A stretch of 64,000 nucleotides of DNA from Marinifilum flexuosum. Lineage in GTDB: Bacteria > Bacteroidota > Bacteroidia > Bacteroidales > Marinifilaceae. A program made the translations under genes and the position numbers. The stretch is taken from contig NZ_RAPQ01000008.1 of NCBI RefSeq assembly GCF_003610555.1, positions 1,666,490 through 1,730,489 on the forward strand, given 5' to 3'. The stretch's first letter is position 1. Each line of letters begins with the position of its first letter. This document shows positions 1 through 8,126 of this stretch, in pieces. The notes beneath the pieces were generated by a model. It was not told where the DNA came from, made no database searches, and was given only the letters and a program-made list of their open reading frames with translations.

Positions 1-752
1 TTGTAATCTTTACATTATTAGGATTCTATTTGTTAGGAAAACTAATGTTTGCTCACGATAGCCCATTGAAGAGTATTAGTGTACCACGTTTGATGTTGGC
101 AATTGCTTCATTCTCATTCGTTGTGTATATGATTCCGGGTATGTTTGGAGCTCCATTGAAAATGTTATCAGGTTTTACGCCTCCTCAAGCTACTCATGAC
201 TTTAATCTAAGTCAAATTGTACGTGATAATGCAGGTGGTGGATCAGTTCATAAAGCAAGCCATAAGGCAAAATACGCTGACTTTTTACATTTACCTCATG
301 GATTGGAAGGTTATTTCGATTATGATGAAGCTTTAGAAGCATCGAAACGTGAAGGAAAACCAATTTTTGTAGATTTTACTGGACATGGTTGTGTAAACTG
401 TCGCGAAATGGAAGCAAATGTATGGTCCGATCCGGCAGTATTAAAAAGATTACAGGAAGACTTTATTATAGTTGCTCTGTATGTAGATGATAAGAAAAAA
501 TTACCAGAAGAAGAATGGTATGTATCTGAATACGATGGTAAGAAAAAGAAAACCATTGGGAAGCAAAATGCAGACCTTCAGATTCGTAAGTACAATGTAA
601 ATGCTCAGCCATATTACGTACTTCTTGATGGAGAAGGTAATGATTTAACTACACCAACAGCTTACGATTTAGATGTAAATAAATTTGTGAAATTCCTTGA
701 TGAAGGAAAAGCAAACTTTAAAAAAAAAGTAACAGCTCAGAACAATAAGTAG
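1..752 (+). CDS. DsbD-like thiol:disulfide interchange protein, C-terminal part (5' truncated)
   Basis: The reading frame is open from the left edge, so the start lies outside the window. The first visible residues are hydrophobic and continue into two membrane segments, about nt 9-50 and nt 90-150. A thioredoxin-like domain follows, with a CVNC redox pair near nt 391-402 in the context GHGCVNCREME, which is typical of the C-terminal domain of DsbD/CcdA-type proteins. This family carries electrons from cytoplasmic thioredoxin across the inner membrane to periplasmic thiol proteins. The visible 250 or so residues match the end of that architecture. A TTG at nt 30 could only be an internal start. 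The family call is firm; the exact member is less so because the N-terminal half is missing. Confidence 0.8.
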   Translation, partial: VIFTLLGFYLLGKLMFAHDSPLKSISVPRLMLAIASFSFVVYMIPGMFGAPLKMLSGFTPPQATHDFNLSQIVRDNAGGGSVHKASHKAKYADFLHLPHGLEGYFDYDEALEASKREGKPIFVDFTGHGCVNCREMEANVWSDPAVLKRLQEDFIIVALYVDDKKKLPEEEWYVSEYDGKKKKTIGKQNADLQIRKYNVNAQPYYVLLDGEGNDLTTPTAYDLDVNKFVKFLDEGKANFKKKVTAQNNK

Positions 753-789
753 AGCTATTATATAAAGGTAGTTTAGATTAGTTAGTGAA

Positions 790-864
790 GTTTTCATTTT
801 GTGAATGAAAACATGGTTAGTAAGGATAGATATTGATAGCAGGAGGAAATCTCCTTCTGTTATC
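790..864. other. two adjacent hairpins downstream of the DsbD-like gene
   Basis: Two inverted repeats follow the stop codon. Arms 790-798 and 804-812 are a perfect 9-bp match around a 5-nt loop. Arms 835-847 and 852-864 match at 11 of 13 positions around a 4-nt loop. Neither is followed by a clear T-run, so they may be mRNA 3'-end structures rather than classical terminators. No gene was found in the 376-bp gap 753-1128. Confidence 0.45.
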
Positions 865-929
865 AGATCTATAAAAACTAAGGCTACCAAAATCAAAAAT
901 TACAACAACAAATACTAGTTAGTGGTTAC

Positions 930-983
930 GAGCAGGGCAGTAAAGAACTTTACCCCAATATCTGATCTATAAACTCCCTGCTC
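930..983 (+). terminator. possible terminator hairpin with nested stem
   Basis: Arms GAGCAGGG (930-937) and CCCTGCTC (976-983) pair perfectly. Inside them a second small hairpin forms from GTAAAG (940-945) and CTTTAC (948-953). A weak T-rich stretch (CCCTTTTATC) follows. It lies between the DsbD-like gene and the peptidase gene, so it could end the upstream transcript. Only the inverted repeats are observed; termination is inferred. Confidence 0.4.
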
Positions 984-1128
984 ACACCCTTTTATCATTA
1001 GAAAACCAATTACCAAAAAAAACAGTTTTTAATTGAGAACATACATGTTTTGTAAACTCATTTAAGAATGTTGTCTCGGACGGGCAGAACTCTCGAAATG
1101 ATTTTGAGAAAAACTAAAAAACAACAAA

Positions 1129-3930
1129 ATGAAGAAATTCTTATCCTTACTCGTAATGAGTGTGATTTTGTTCTCTGGTAATTTTAGCCAGGCCCAAAAT
1201 ACTACAACAATTCCTTTAAACCCTAAGGTTAAGCATGGTAAACTTTCTAATGGAATGACCTATTACATAATGCACAACGAAGAACCTAAAGACCGTGCAA
1301 GTCTTTACTTTGTGCAAAACGTAGGTGCAATCTTGGAAGAAGATGCACAAAATGGTTTGGCTCACTTCCTGGAGCACATGGCATTTAATGGTCTTGGAAA
1401 TTTCCCGGGTAAAAACATGTTGAACTATCTTGAGAAGAATGGTATCAAGTTTGGTAGAGATATCAATGCTTATACAGCTCAGGATGAAACGGTATATAAC
1501 ATCAGTAACCTTCCTACTGGTAATGAAAATTTAATAGATTCAGCTTTACTTGTTCTTCATGATTGGTCGGGAGGATTGTTATTGGAAGCTGATGAAATTG
1601 AATCGGAGAGAGGTGTAATTCACGAAGAATGGAGAACCAGAAGAAATTCTCGTTTTCGTATCAATTCACAAACCCGACCTGTAATGTACAACCATTCTCA
1701 GTATGCCAAGCGCGATGTAATTGGTGATTTGAATGTGATCGATAATTTTGAACACAAGCAATTGCGCGATTATTATCACAAATGGTACCGTCCGGATAAC
1801 CAGGCGGTAGTAGTAGTAGGTGATTTTGATGTGGAGAAAGTTGAAGCAAAAGTGAAGGCTCTTTTTTCAAATATTCCAATGCCAAAAAATGCTGCCGAAA
1901 GAGTATATTACCAGGTAGAAGATAGCAAGGAGACACAATACGTATTAGCAAAAGATAAAGAAGCTAAATCCGTTTCTATCAATTGGATCTTCCGCAAGCC
2001 AGCTTATACTACACGCGATGAAAATTACATGCGTGAGAGTTTGGTACAAGGTATGTTCAATACCATGTTGAACAACCGCTTGAAAGAGTTGATGCAAAAT
2101 CCAGAATGTCCTGCAGTGGGAATGCAAGTAGGTAATTTCGGAATGTGTCGTACAAAAGAGGCCAATTATCTTTATGTAGCTCCTAAGGAGAATAGAGAAA
2201 TTGAGGCGTTCGAAACATTTATGACTGAATTTGCCAGAGTTCAACGTTTTGGCTTTACTGAGTCAGAATTGGAAAGAGCAAAGACTTCCTTTTTAAGAAG
2301 TTATGAATCATACCTGCAGGGTAAAGATAAAATCTCAAACGAAGATTGGGCTCAAACTTTCCAGAAGCACTATTTAAGTGCTAATCCTGCTCCTTCAGTA
2401 GAATGGGAAGTAGAATTTGGACAAAAAGCGATTCCATCTATCACTTTATTGGAAGTAAATGCTATGTTGAAAAACTATGGAAATATCAACAATAGTGTTT
2501 TTGCATTGAGTGGTCCTGATAAGGAAGAAATCAAATACCCAACAAAAGAGGAACTGTTTGCTTCTGTTAAAAAGGTGATGACTTCAAATATTGAAGCTTA
2601 TGCTGATGAAACAGGTGATGCGCCATTGGTGACAGATGAATTAAGCGACAAGAAATTTGTATCAGAATCACTTGTAAAAGGTACCGATGCAAAACTATAT
2701 ACATTAGAGAATGGAGCACGTGTAGTTGTTTTGCCTACAGATTATAGTAAGGATGAAATCTTATTCAGCTCATATAGTTTTGGGGGTAGTTCATTACTTG
2801 AAAGAGAAGATTTAGAATCTGGAGATGTTGCGACAATGTTAGCGAAAATCTCAGGAGTAGGTGAATTCAATGCCATTCAGTTAAGAAAGAAATTGACAGG
2901 TAAGATTGCGGGTGTAAGCCCTGAATTGGGTTCGTTTACTGAAGCTTTCTCAGGATCAGCTTCTCCAAAGGATTTCGAAACCATGTTACAGTTATTGTAT
3001 CAGTATTTTGAGCATCCAAGATTCGATGAGAATGTATTCCAGGCACAAATGGGAGCAATCAAAAACAATCTCCAAAATGTAAAAGCTGATAATGGGAAAG
3101 CATTACAAGATACAATTGGACAGATGATGGCTAACCACCATGAACGTGCATTGATGTTCAATGAAGAGTTTGTAAGCAATATCGATTTTGAAAAGGCTAA
3201 GGAAATCTATTTGGACCGATTTAAAGACGCAAGCGACTTTACATTCCTATTTGTAGGGAATATCGATGAAGAAAAGCACTTGCCTTTAATTCGTAAATAT
3301 ATTGGTAGTATTTCTTCTGAGAATCGTGAAGAAAACTGGATTGACAGAAAGGTTCGTATGCCAGAAGGAAAATCTCAGAATATTTTCGAAAGAGAAATGC
3401 AAGTGCCAAAAACAACAGTATTCCTTTCTCTTAAAAATGAAATGAAATACAATCTTGAAACAAGAATGTATGCAAGAGTTGTTGCAGAATTGCTTTCGAA
3501 AAGATATATGGAAACCATACGTGAACAAGAAGGAGGAACCTATGGTGTTGGTGTTCGTCCATCAATTAGCAAGCGTCCATACGAAAATGTTGGTATCTCA
3601 ATCAATTTCGATTGTGGTCCGGAAAAACAAGAAAGATTAAGAGAATTGGTTTACCAGGAAATTGATGCCATTGTAAAAACAGTTAATGAAACCGATCTTG
3701 AAGAAATCAAGAAAAACTACATAAAGAACAGAGCTGAAGCAGTAAAAGAAAACAGCTTCTGGTTGAGTGTAATTCAATCATCATTAATGAATAATGAGCC
3801 AATTACTGATACTGAATCTTACAATAATCTTGTTGAAAGCATTAGTGCTAAGAAAGTAAAAGAATTTGCTAAAAAATTATTTAAGAAATACGATTCTGTA
3901 GAGGTTGTAATGAACCCTAAAGATTTGTAA
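1129..3930 (+). CDS. M16-family zinc metallopeptidase (pitrilysin/insulinase type), secreted
   Basis: The 933-residue protein starts with a signal peptide (MKKFLSLLVMSV..., cut near QAQ at residue 23). The inverted zinc motif HxxEH is present as H79-F-L-E82-H83 in the first M16 domain. A conserved glutamate-rich stretch (EADEIESERG, about residues 152-161) should give the third metal ligand. The C-terminal half is a second, non-catalytic M16 repeat, as expected for two-repeat members of about 900 residues. It probably degrades peptides in the periplasm or at the cell surface. It stands alone, with hairpins on both sides. The start follows an A-rich leader, as is common in this group. Confidence 0.93.
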   Translation: MKKFLSLLVMSVILFSGNFSQAQNTTTIPLNPKVKHGKLSNGMTYYIMHNEEPKDRASLYFVQNVGAILEEDAQNGLAHFLEHMAFNGLGNFPGKNMLNYLEKNGIKFGRDINAYTAQDETVYNISNLPTGNENLIDSALLVLHDWSGGLLLEADEIESERGVIHEEWRTRRNSRFRINSQTRPVMYNHSQYAKRDVIGDLNVIDNFEHKQLRDYYHKWYRPDNQAVVVVGDFDVEKVEAKVKALFSNIPMPKNAAERVYYQVEDSKETQYVLAKDKEAKSVSINWIFRKPAYTTRDENYMRESLVQGMFNTMLNNRLKELMQNPECPAVGMQVGNFGMCRTKEANYLYVAPKENREIEAFETFMTEFARVQRFGFTESELERAKTSFLRSYESYLQGKDKISNEDWAQTFQKHYLSANPAPSVEWEVEFGQKAIPSITLLEVNAMLKNYGNINNSVFALSGPDKEEIKYPTKEELFASVKKVMTSNIEAYADETGDAPLVTDELSDKKFVSESLVKGTDAKLYTLENGARVVVLPTDYSKDEILFSSYSFGGSSLLEREDLESGDVATMLAKISGVGEFNAIQLRKKLTGKIAGVSPELGSFTEAFSGSASPKDFETMLQLLYQYFEHPRFDENVFQAQMGAIKNNLQNVKADNGKALQDTIGQMMANHHERALMFNEEFVSNIDFEKAKEIYLDRFKDASDFTFLFVGNIDEEKHLPLIRKYIGSISSENREENWIDRKVRMPEGKSQNIFEREMQVPKTTVFLSLKNEMKYNLETRMYARVVAELLSKRYMETIREQEGGTYGVGVRPSISKRPYENVGISINFDCGPEKQERLRELVYQEIDAIVKTVNETDLEEIKKNYIKNRAEAVKENSFWLSVIQSSLMNNEPITDTESYNNLVESISAKKVKEFAKKLFKKYDSVEVVMNPKDL

Positions 3931-3963
3931 AACAAAATCAATAGTCTGTTTTGGTTTAGTTTT

Positions 3964-4001
3964 GGATCGGTCGGAGGTAAGGGGCCGGCCGGTCCGTTCT
4001 T
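3964..4001 (+). terminator. GC-rich terminator hairpin after the M16 peptidase gene
   Basis: Arms 3964-3974 and 3985-3995 form an 11-bp stem with two G-U pairs around a 10-nt loop, followed by GTTCTTTC. It is by far the most GC-rich spot in the surrounding AT-rich intergenic DNA. The following T-run is short, so termination efficiency is uncertain. Confidence 0.55.
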
Positions 4002-4070
4002 TCATCTAACAACAATTAACCACCCAAAAAACAAAAACAAACAACTAACATTTAATTTTAACTCTAACTA

Positions 4071-5351
4071 ATGAAAGAAGTATTCTTGCAAAAGCTGAAG
4101 GAGGAATTCGTTCCAGCTCTTGGATGTACAGAACCTGTAGCAGTTGCTTATGCAGCAGCTAAAGCTCGCGAAGTCTTAACATTACAACCAGAACGCATTG
4201 AGTTCTTTGTAAGTGGAAACATTTTAAAAAATGGAATGGGCGTAGGAATTCCTGGTTCGGGTATGGTTGGATTAACCATTGCCGGAGCACTAGGAGCTTT
4301 AGGTGGTGATCCAACAGCGGGACTTGAGGTATTGGATGGCATCAGCAATGATGTTATGGATATGGCAAAATCTTTTGTCGATGAAGGAAAAGTTTCAGTT
4401 GATGTAAAGTATGATGTACCTAAATTATACATTGAGTGCATTTGCCACAGTGGTGATAATACAGGCCGAGTAATTATTCAAGACCGACATACAAACATTG
4501 TAACCATTGAAAGAAATGGAGAGGTAGTTTACAGCAATGCATGCGATTCCGATGATAAAGGAGGAGCTGACTTCTCTCAATGGAGCTTTGAAAACATTTA
4601 CAATTTTATCAATACAGTAGATATTTCAGAGATCCGTTTCATCGAAAAAGGAATCAAACTAAACAAATCGATTGCTGAAGAAGGATTAAAAGGAAACTAT
4701 GGCCTTCAGGTTGGCAAGTCGATGTTGTTAAATATCAAGAAAGGTTTATTGTCTTCTGATATCATGAACCGTTCAATCATGTTAACTGCAGCTGCTTCTG
4801 ATGCTCGTATGGCAGGCAGTACCATGCCGGTAATGTCGAACTGTGGCAGTGGTAATCAGGGGATTAGCGTTACACTTCCTGTTGTTGTTGCAGCGGAAGA
4901 GTTAGAGGTAGAGCACGAAAAATTATTGCGTGGTCTTGCTTTGGCACTATTAACTACGATCTACATGAAATCATTTGTAGGTCAGTTGTCTGCTTTGTGT
5001 GGCGTATTGTTGTCAACAGCAGGTGCCGGATGTGGAATTACCTACATTATGGGTGGAGATTTCCAACAAATCGGAATGACCTTAAAAAACATGACGGGTA
5101 GTGTAACAGGTATGATTTGCGATGGTGCAAAATATGGCTGTTCACACAAGATTTCGGCAAGTGTTAGTGCTGCCATTCAATCCTCTTTATTAGCAATGAA
5201 CCACAATGTGCTAAATGGAATGAATGGTATTATTGATGATGATGTTGAAGCAACAATCAGAAATATTGGTCGCCTGGCAAACGAAGGAATGGAAGTTACC
5301 GATGAGGTAATTCTAAAAACCATGTTGGAGAAAATGAAAAAAGTATCATAA
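4071..5351 (+). CDS. cyuA: L-cysteine desulfidase-like protein (UPF0597/CyuA family)
   Basis: This 426-residue protein belongs to the UPF0597 family, also annotated as serine dehydratase-alpha-like, whose characterised members release sulfide, ammonia and pyruvate from L-cysteine with an iron-sulfur cluster. Signatures are the N-terminal LGCTEPVAVAYA, the central SNCGSGNQG loop, and cysteines in AGAGCGITY and DGAKYGCSHK that are candidate cluster ligands. Length is normal for the family and no signal peptide is present, so it is cytosolic. It sits 52 bp upstream of thioredoxin reductase and near a cysteine-synthase-like gene, which fits a cysteine/sulfide role. The family call is strong; the activity is inferred from homologues. 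Confidence 0.85.
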   Translation: MKEVFLQKLKEEFVPALGCTEPVAVAYAAAKAREVLTLQPERIEFFVSGNILKNGMGVGIPGSGMVGLTIAGALGALGGDPTAGLEVLDGISNDVMDMAKSFVDEGKVSVDVKYDVPKLYIECICHSGDNTGRVIIQDRHTNIVTIERNGEVVYSNACDSDDKGGADFSQWSFENIYNFINTVDISEIRFIEKGIKLNKSIAEEGLKGNYGLQVGKSMLLNIKKGLLSSDIMNRSIMLTAAASDARMAGSTMPVMSNCGSGNQGISVTLPVVVAAEELEVEHEKLLRGLALALLTTIYMKSFVGQLSALCGVLLSTAGAGCGITYIMGGDFQQIGMTLKNMTGSVTGMICDGAKYGCSHKISASVSAAIQSSLLAMNHNVLNGMNGIIDDDVEATIRNIGRLANEGMEVTDEVILKTMLEKMKKVS

Positions 5352-5403
5352 GCTACACCTGAATATTTTTATTAAAATTGGGGTGATAAAATATTGATTT
5401 AAG

Positions 5404-6360
5404 ATGGATGTGAAAGAGAATAATATTGAAAAAGTAAAGTGTTTGATTATTGGTTCAGGACCTGCAGGTTATACTGCAGGAATTTATGCTTCGAGAGCTA
5501 ACTTGAACCCTGTAGTTTATGAAGGATTGCAACCAGGTGGTCAGTTAACAACCACTACTGAGATTGATAACTTTCCTGGATACCCGGAAGGAATTAGTGG
5601 TCCTGTAATGATGGGAGAGCTAAAAAAGCAAGCTGAAAGATTTGGTTGCGATTGCCGTTGGGGAATTGTTACGGATGTTGATTTTGAGCAAAGACCTTAT
5701 AAAGTAACTGTTGATGGTAAAACTGAAATAGAAGCTGAATCGGTAATTATTGCAACAGGAGCAACTGCCAAGTATTTGGGACTTGAAAGTGAAGAGAAAT
5801 TTAAAGGTTCTGGTGTTTCGGCATGTGCTACCTGTGATGGATTTTTCTATAGAGGAAAAGATGTTGCTGTAGTTGGTGGTGGTGATACTGCTTGCGAAGA
5901 GGCTTCATATCTTGCCGGACTTTGTAACAAAGTGTATTTGGTGGTACGTAAGGATCATTTGCGTGCTTCGAAAGCGATGCAGGAGAGAGTTTTCAAAACA
6001 GAAAATATCGAAATATTATTCGAACACAATACGAAAGAATTAACTGGAGATATGGGAGTTGAAGGCTGTACTTTGATTAAAAAAGCTGGTACTCCTGAAG
6101 AAGAGGAAGTGAAAATTGCTATTGATGGATTTTTCTTGGCAATTGGACACCATCCAAATTCTGATGTCTTCTCAAAATATGTGAATACTGACGAGCAGGG
6201 TTATATTTTAACAGAAGCAGGGACTCCTAAAACAAATGTTAAAGGTGTATTTGCTTGTGGTGATGTTCAGGATCCTGTATATCGTCAGGCTATTACTTCT
6301 GCAGCTTCTGGATGTCAGGCAGCTATGGAAGCTGAAAGATATTTAGCTGAATTGAACTAA
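5404..6360 (+). CDS. trxB: thioredoxin reductase (NADPH, FAD)
   Basis: The protein has 318 residues, the usual bacterial TrxB length. It shows the FAD-binding GSGPAGYTAG near the N-terminus, the redox-active CATC (C141, C144), the NADPH-binding VGGGDTACEEA, and the C-terminal GVFACGDVQD that closes the FAD site. It reduces thioredoxin in the cytosol with NADPH. Reduced thioredoxin would in turn feed DsbD-type proteins such as the one at the left edge. It may be co-transcribed with the desulfidase gene upstream, and a strong hairpin terminator ends the unit at 6400-6452. Confidence 0.96.
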   Translation: MDVKENNIEKVKCLIIGSGPAGYTAGIYASRANLNPVVYEGLQPGGQLTTTTEIDNFPGYPEGISGPVMMGELKKQAERFGCDCRWGIVTDVDFEQRPYKVTVDGKTEIEAESVIIATGATAKYLGLESEEKFKGSGVSACATCDGFFYRGKDVAVVGGGDTACEEASYLAGLCNKVYLVVRKDHLRASKAMQERVFKTENIEILFEHNTKELTGDMGVEGCTLIKKAGTPEEEEVKIAIDGFFLAIGHHPNSDVFSKYVNTDEQGYILTEAGTPKTNVKGVFACGDVQDPVYRQAITSAASGCQAAMEAERYLAELN

Positions 6361-6399
6361 TAACGTCTTTCATAATTTAAGTGTAAGTTTCAGCAAAGC

Positions 6400-6452
6400 A
6401 GGCAAGCTCGCCAATTTATTCAGACATGTTAAAACGAGCTTGCCTCTTTTTT
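6400..6452 (+). terminator. Rho-independent terminator after trxB
   Basis: Perfect 11-bp arms (6400-6410 and 6435-6445, AGGCAAGCTCG and its complement) enclose a 24-nt loop and are followed directly by CTTTTTT. It separates trxB from the cysteine-synthase-like gene. Confidence 0.85.
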
Positions 6453-6523
6453 AAGAAACATAAAAGATAAAGAGATCCTATAAGATTGAATATGTTTAAC
6501 TACTAAATAACTAACCTAACAAA

Positions 6524-7639
6524 ATGATGACAAATCCCCTAAGCAAAAGAATTGTAGGTATTTCCAGTTTGATTGGGAATACGCCTTTATTGGCTATTGA
6601 GTTTACTTACAAAGGAAAAACTCGTACCATTTATGCCAAGGCCGAATACCTGAACATGACAGGTAGTATTAAGGATAGAATGGCATTTCATATTCTGCAA
6701 AAAGCCTATAAAAGCGGAGCTTTAAAAGAAGGTGATCGCATTATAGAAGCAACCAGCGGTAATACAGGAATTGCCTTTTCAGGAATTGGTCGTGCAATGG
6801 GCCATCCTGTTACGATTTATATGCCCGACTGGATGAGTCAGGAAAGAATTAACCTGATGAAAAGCTATGGTGCAAACATACAACTGGTAAGCAAAGAGGA
6901 GGGGGGATTCCTTGGAAGTATTGAGATGGCTAACAAACTAGCCGAAGAAGATGAGCATACATTTTTGCCACGTCAGTTTTCCAACTGGGACAATTGTGAA
7001 GCACATTACAACACAACCGCTCAGGAATTGTGGTGGCAATTGAAATACAGAAACCTGGTGCCTGATGCATTTGTCGCAGGTGTTGGAACAGGAGGAACTG
7101 TGATGGGAGTTGGTAAATTCCTAAAAGAACAGAATTCTGAAATCAGAATTCATCCTCTTGAGCCATCTAATTCACCAACCATGTCCACAGGATATAAAGT
7201 AGGAAAGCATAGAATTCAGGGAATTTCCGATGAATTTATTCCTTCCATCGTAGAGTTGGATAAATTGGATGAAATTGTAAGTGTTGATGATGGTGATGCA
7301 ATTGTGATGGCACAAAAACTTTCTTCTGTATTGGGTATTGGAATTGGCATTTCATCGGGAGCAAACTTTTTGGGAGCACTTAAAATTCAGGAAGAATTAG
7401 GTCCAGATGCCGTGGTGGTAACTGTGTTTGCTGATGATAACAAAAAATACCTGAGTACCGATTTAATGCGAGAAGAGCCAGTAAAAGAAGATTTTATGGC
7501 TCCTGGAGTAGAGCTTCATAAGTTCCGTGCATTCAAACGAGTTTGTCACACTTGTTGTGATCCTACCGATTGTGTAGAAGGAAATTATCATGATGCATAT
7601 GAAATGGTAAAATTACCATATTGTCCAAGAAGAAATTAA
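6524..7639 (+). CDS. PLP-dependent cysteine synthase-family enzyme with Cys-rich tail
   Basis: This 371-residue enzyme is of the fold-type II PLP class (O-acetylserine sulfhydrylase/cystathionine beta-synthase). The Schiff-base lysine is K50 in TGSIKDRM, the substrate loop is SGNTGIAF, and the phosphate-binding loop is [10 protein letters not shown]. It most likely makes cysteine from an activated serine and sulfide, or runs a related beta-replacement. It is longer than plain CysK. The extra C-terminal part is not a CBS domain but a short segment with [10 protein letters not shown] and a further Cys near the end, which could bind a metal or sense redox state. Two ATG codons stand in tandem at the start (6524, 6527). 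Terminators flank it, so it is its own unit. Confidence 0.85.
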   Translation: MMTNPLSKRIVGISSLIGNTPLLAIEFTYKGKTRTIYAKAEYLNMTGSIKDRMAFHILQKAYKSGALKEGDRIIEATSGNTGIAFSGIGRAMGHPVTIYMPDWMSQERINLMKSYGANIQLVSKEEGGFLGSIEMANKLAEEDEHTFLPRQFSNWDNCEAHYNTTAQELWWQLKYRNLVPDAFVAGVGTGGTVMGVGKFLKEQNSEIRIHPLEPSNSPTMSTGYKVGKHRIQGISDEFIPSIVELDKLDEIVSVDDGDAIVMAQKLSSVLGIGIGISSGANFLGALKIQEELGPDAVVVTVFADDNKKYLSTDLMREEPVKEDFMAPGVELHKFRAFKRVCHTCCDPTDCVEGNYHDAYEMVKLPYCPRRN

Positions 7640-7663
7640 TTAATCTAATTTCCATATCTTAAG

Positions 7664-7697
7664 CCTCTGTCCTAAAAGACAGAGGTTTTCTTTTTTT
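7664..7697 (+). terminator. Rho-independent terminator
   Basis: An 8-bp perfect stem CCTCTGTC/GACAGAGG (7664-7671, 7678-7685) with a 6-nt loop is followed by TTTTC and a run of seven T. It ends the cysteine-synthase-like transcript. Confidence 0.85.
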
Positions 7698-8126
7698 ATT
7701 TATCCTCAAGCCGGATGGGCTGTTCTTTTATCATTGCTATAAAAGAACCAAAAGATCTAGACGTCAAAAATTTCGTTACCCATTACGACTCAAGGTCTAA
7801 ACAGAATAATATTCTCTCGTACCTCGTTCATGGAATTATGTTCTTAACGACTTTTTCATCTATGGGGCCCAACAAATTTTTGAATGTCACATTTTCTGCA
7901 GGTTTTTAACTTAAAATCCTTGGGTTAAAACCCAAGACAAATTGATTTATTCTGCACAAAGCATTTCCTATGTCCTCTGCTTTTGCTGAGGACTTTAATG
8001 TCTACATTTGTTTGGTTTCAGATGTCAGGGCTGTTTTTGTCATTCATTACTCATGTAATCGTGAATTTTCAATAATACTTTGCGCTCTATTCTGTTTTAA
8101 TGCTTTGCGTCCTTTGCGTGAAATAT
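7698..8126. other. non-coding stretch between convergent genes
   Basis: I found no convincing gene. Short open frames here have no recognisable protein features, and the longest runs antisense into the FUSC gene. One small hairpin (7919-7926 with 7929-7936, CTTGGGTT/AACCCAAG, 2-nt loop) lies inside and could serve the convergent FUSC gene, but it has no T-run. Confidence 0.5.
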
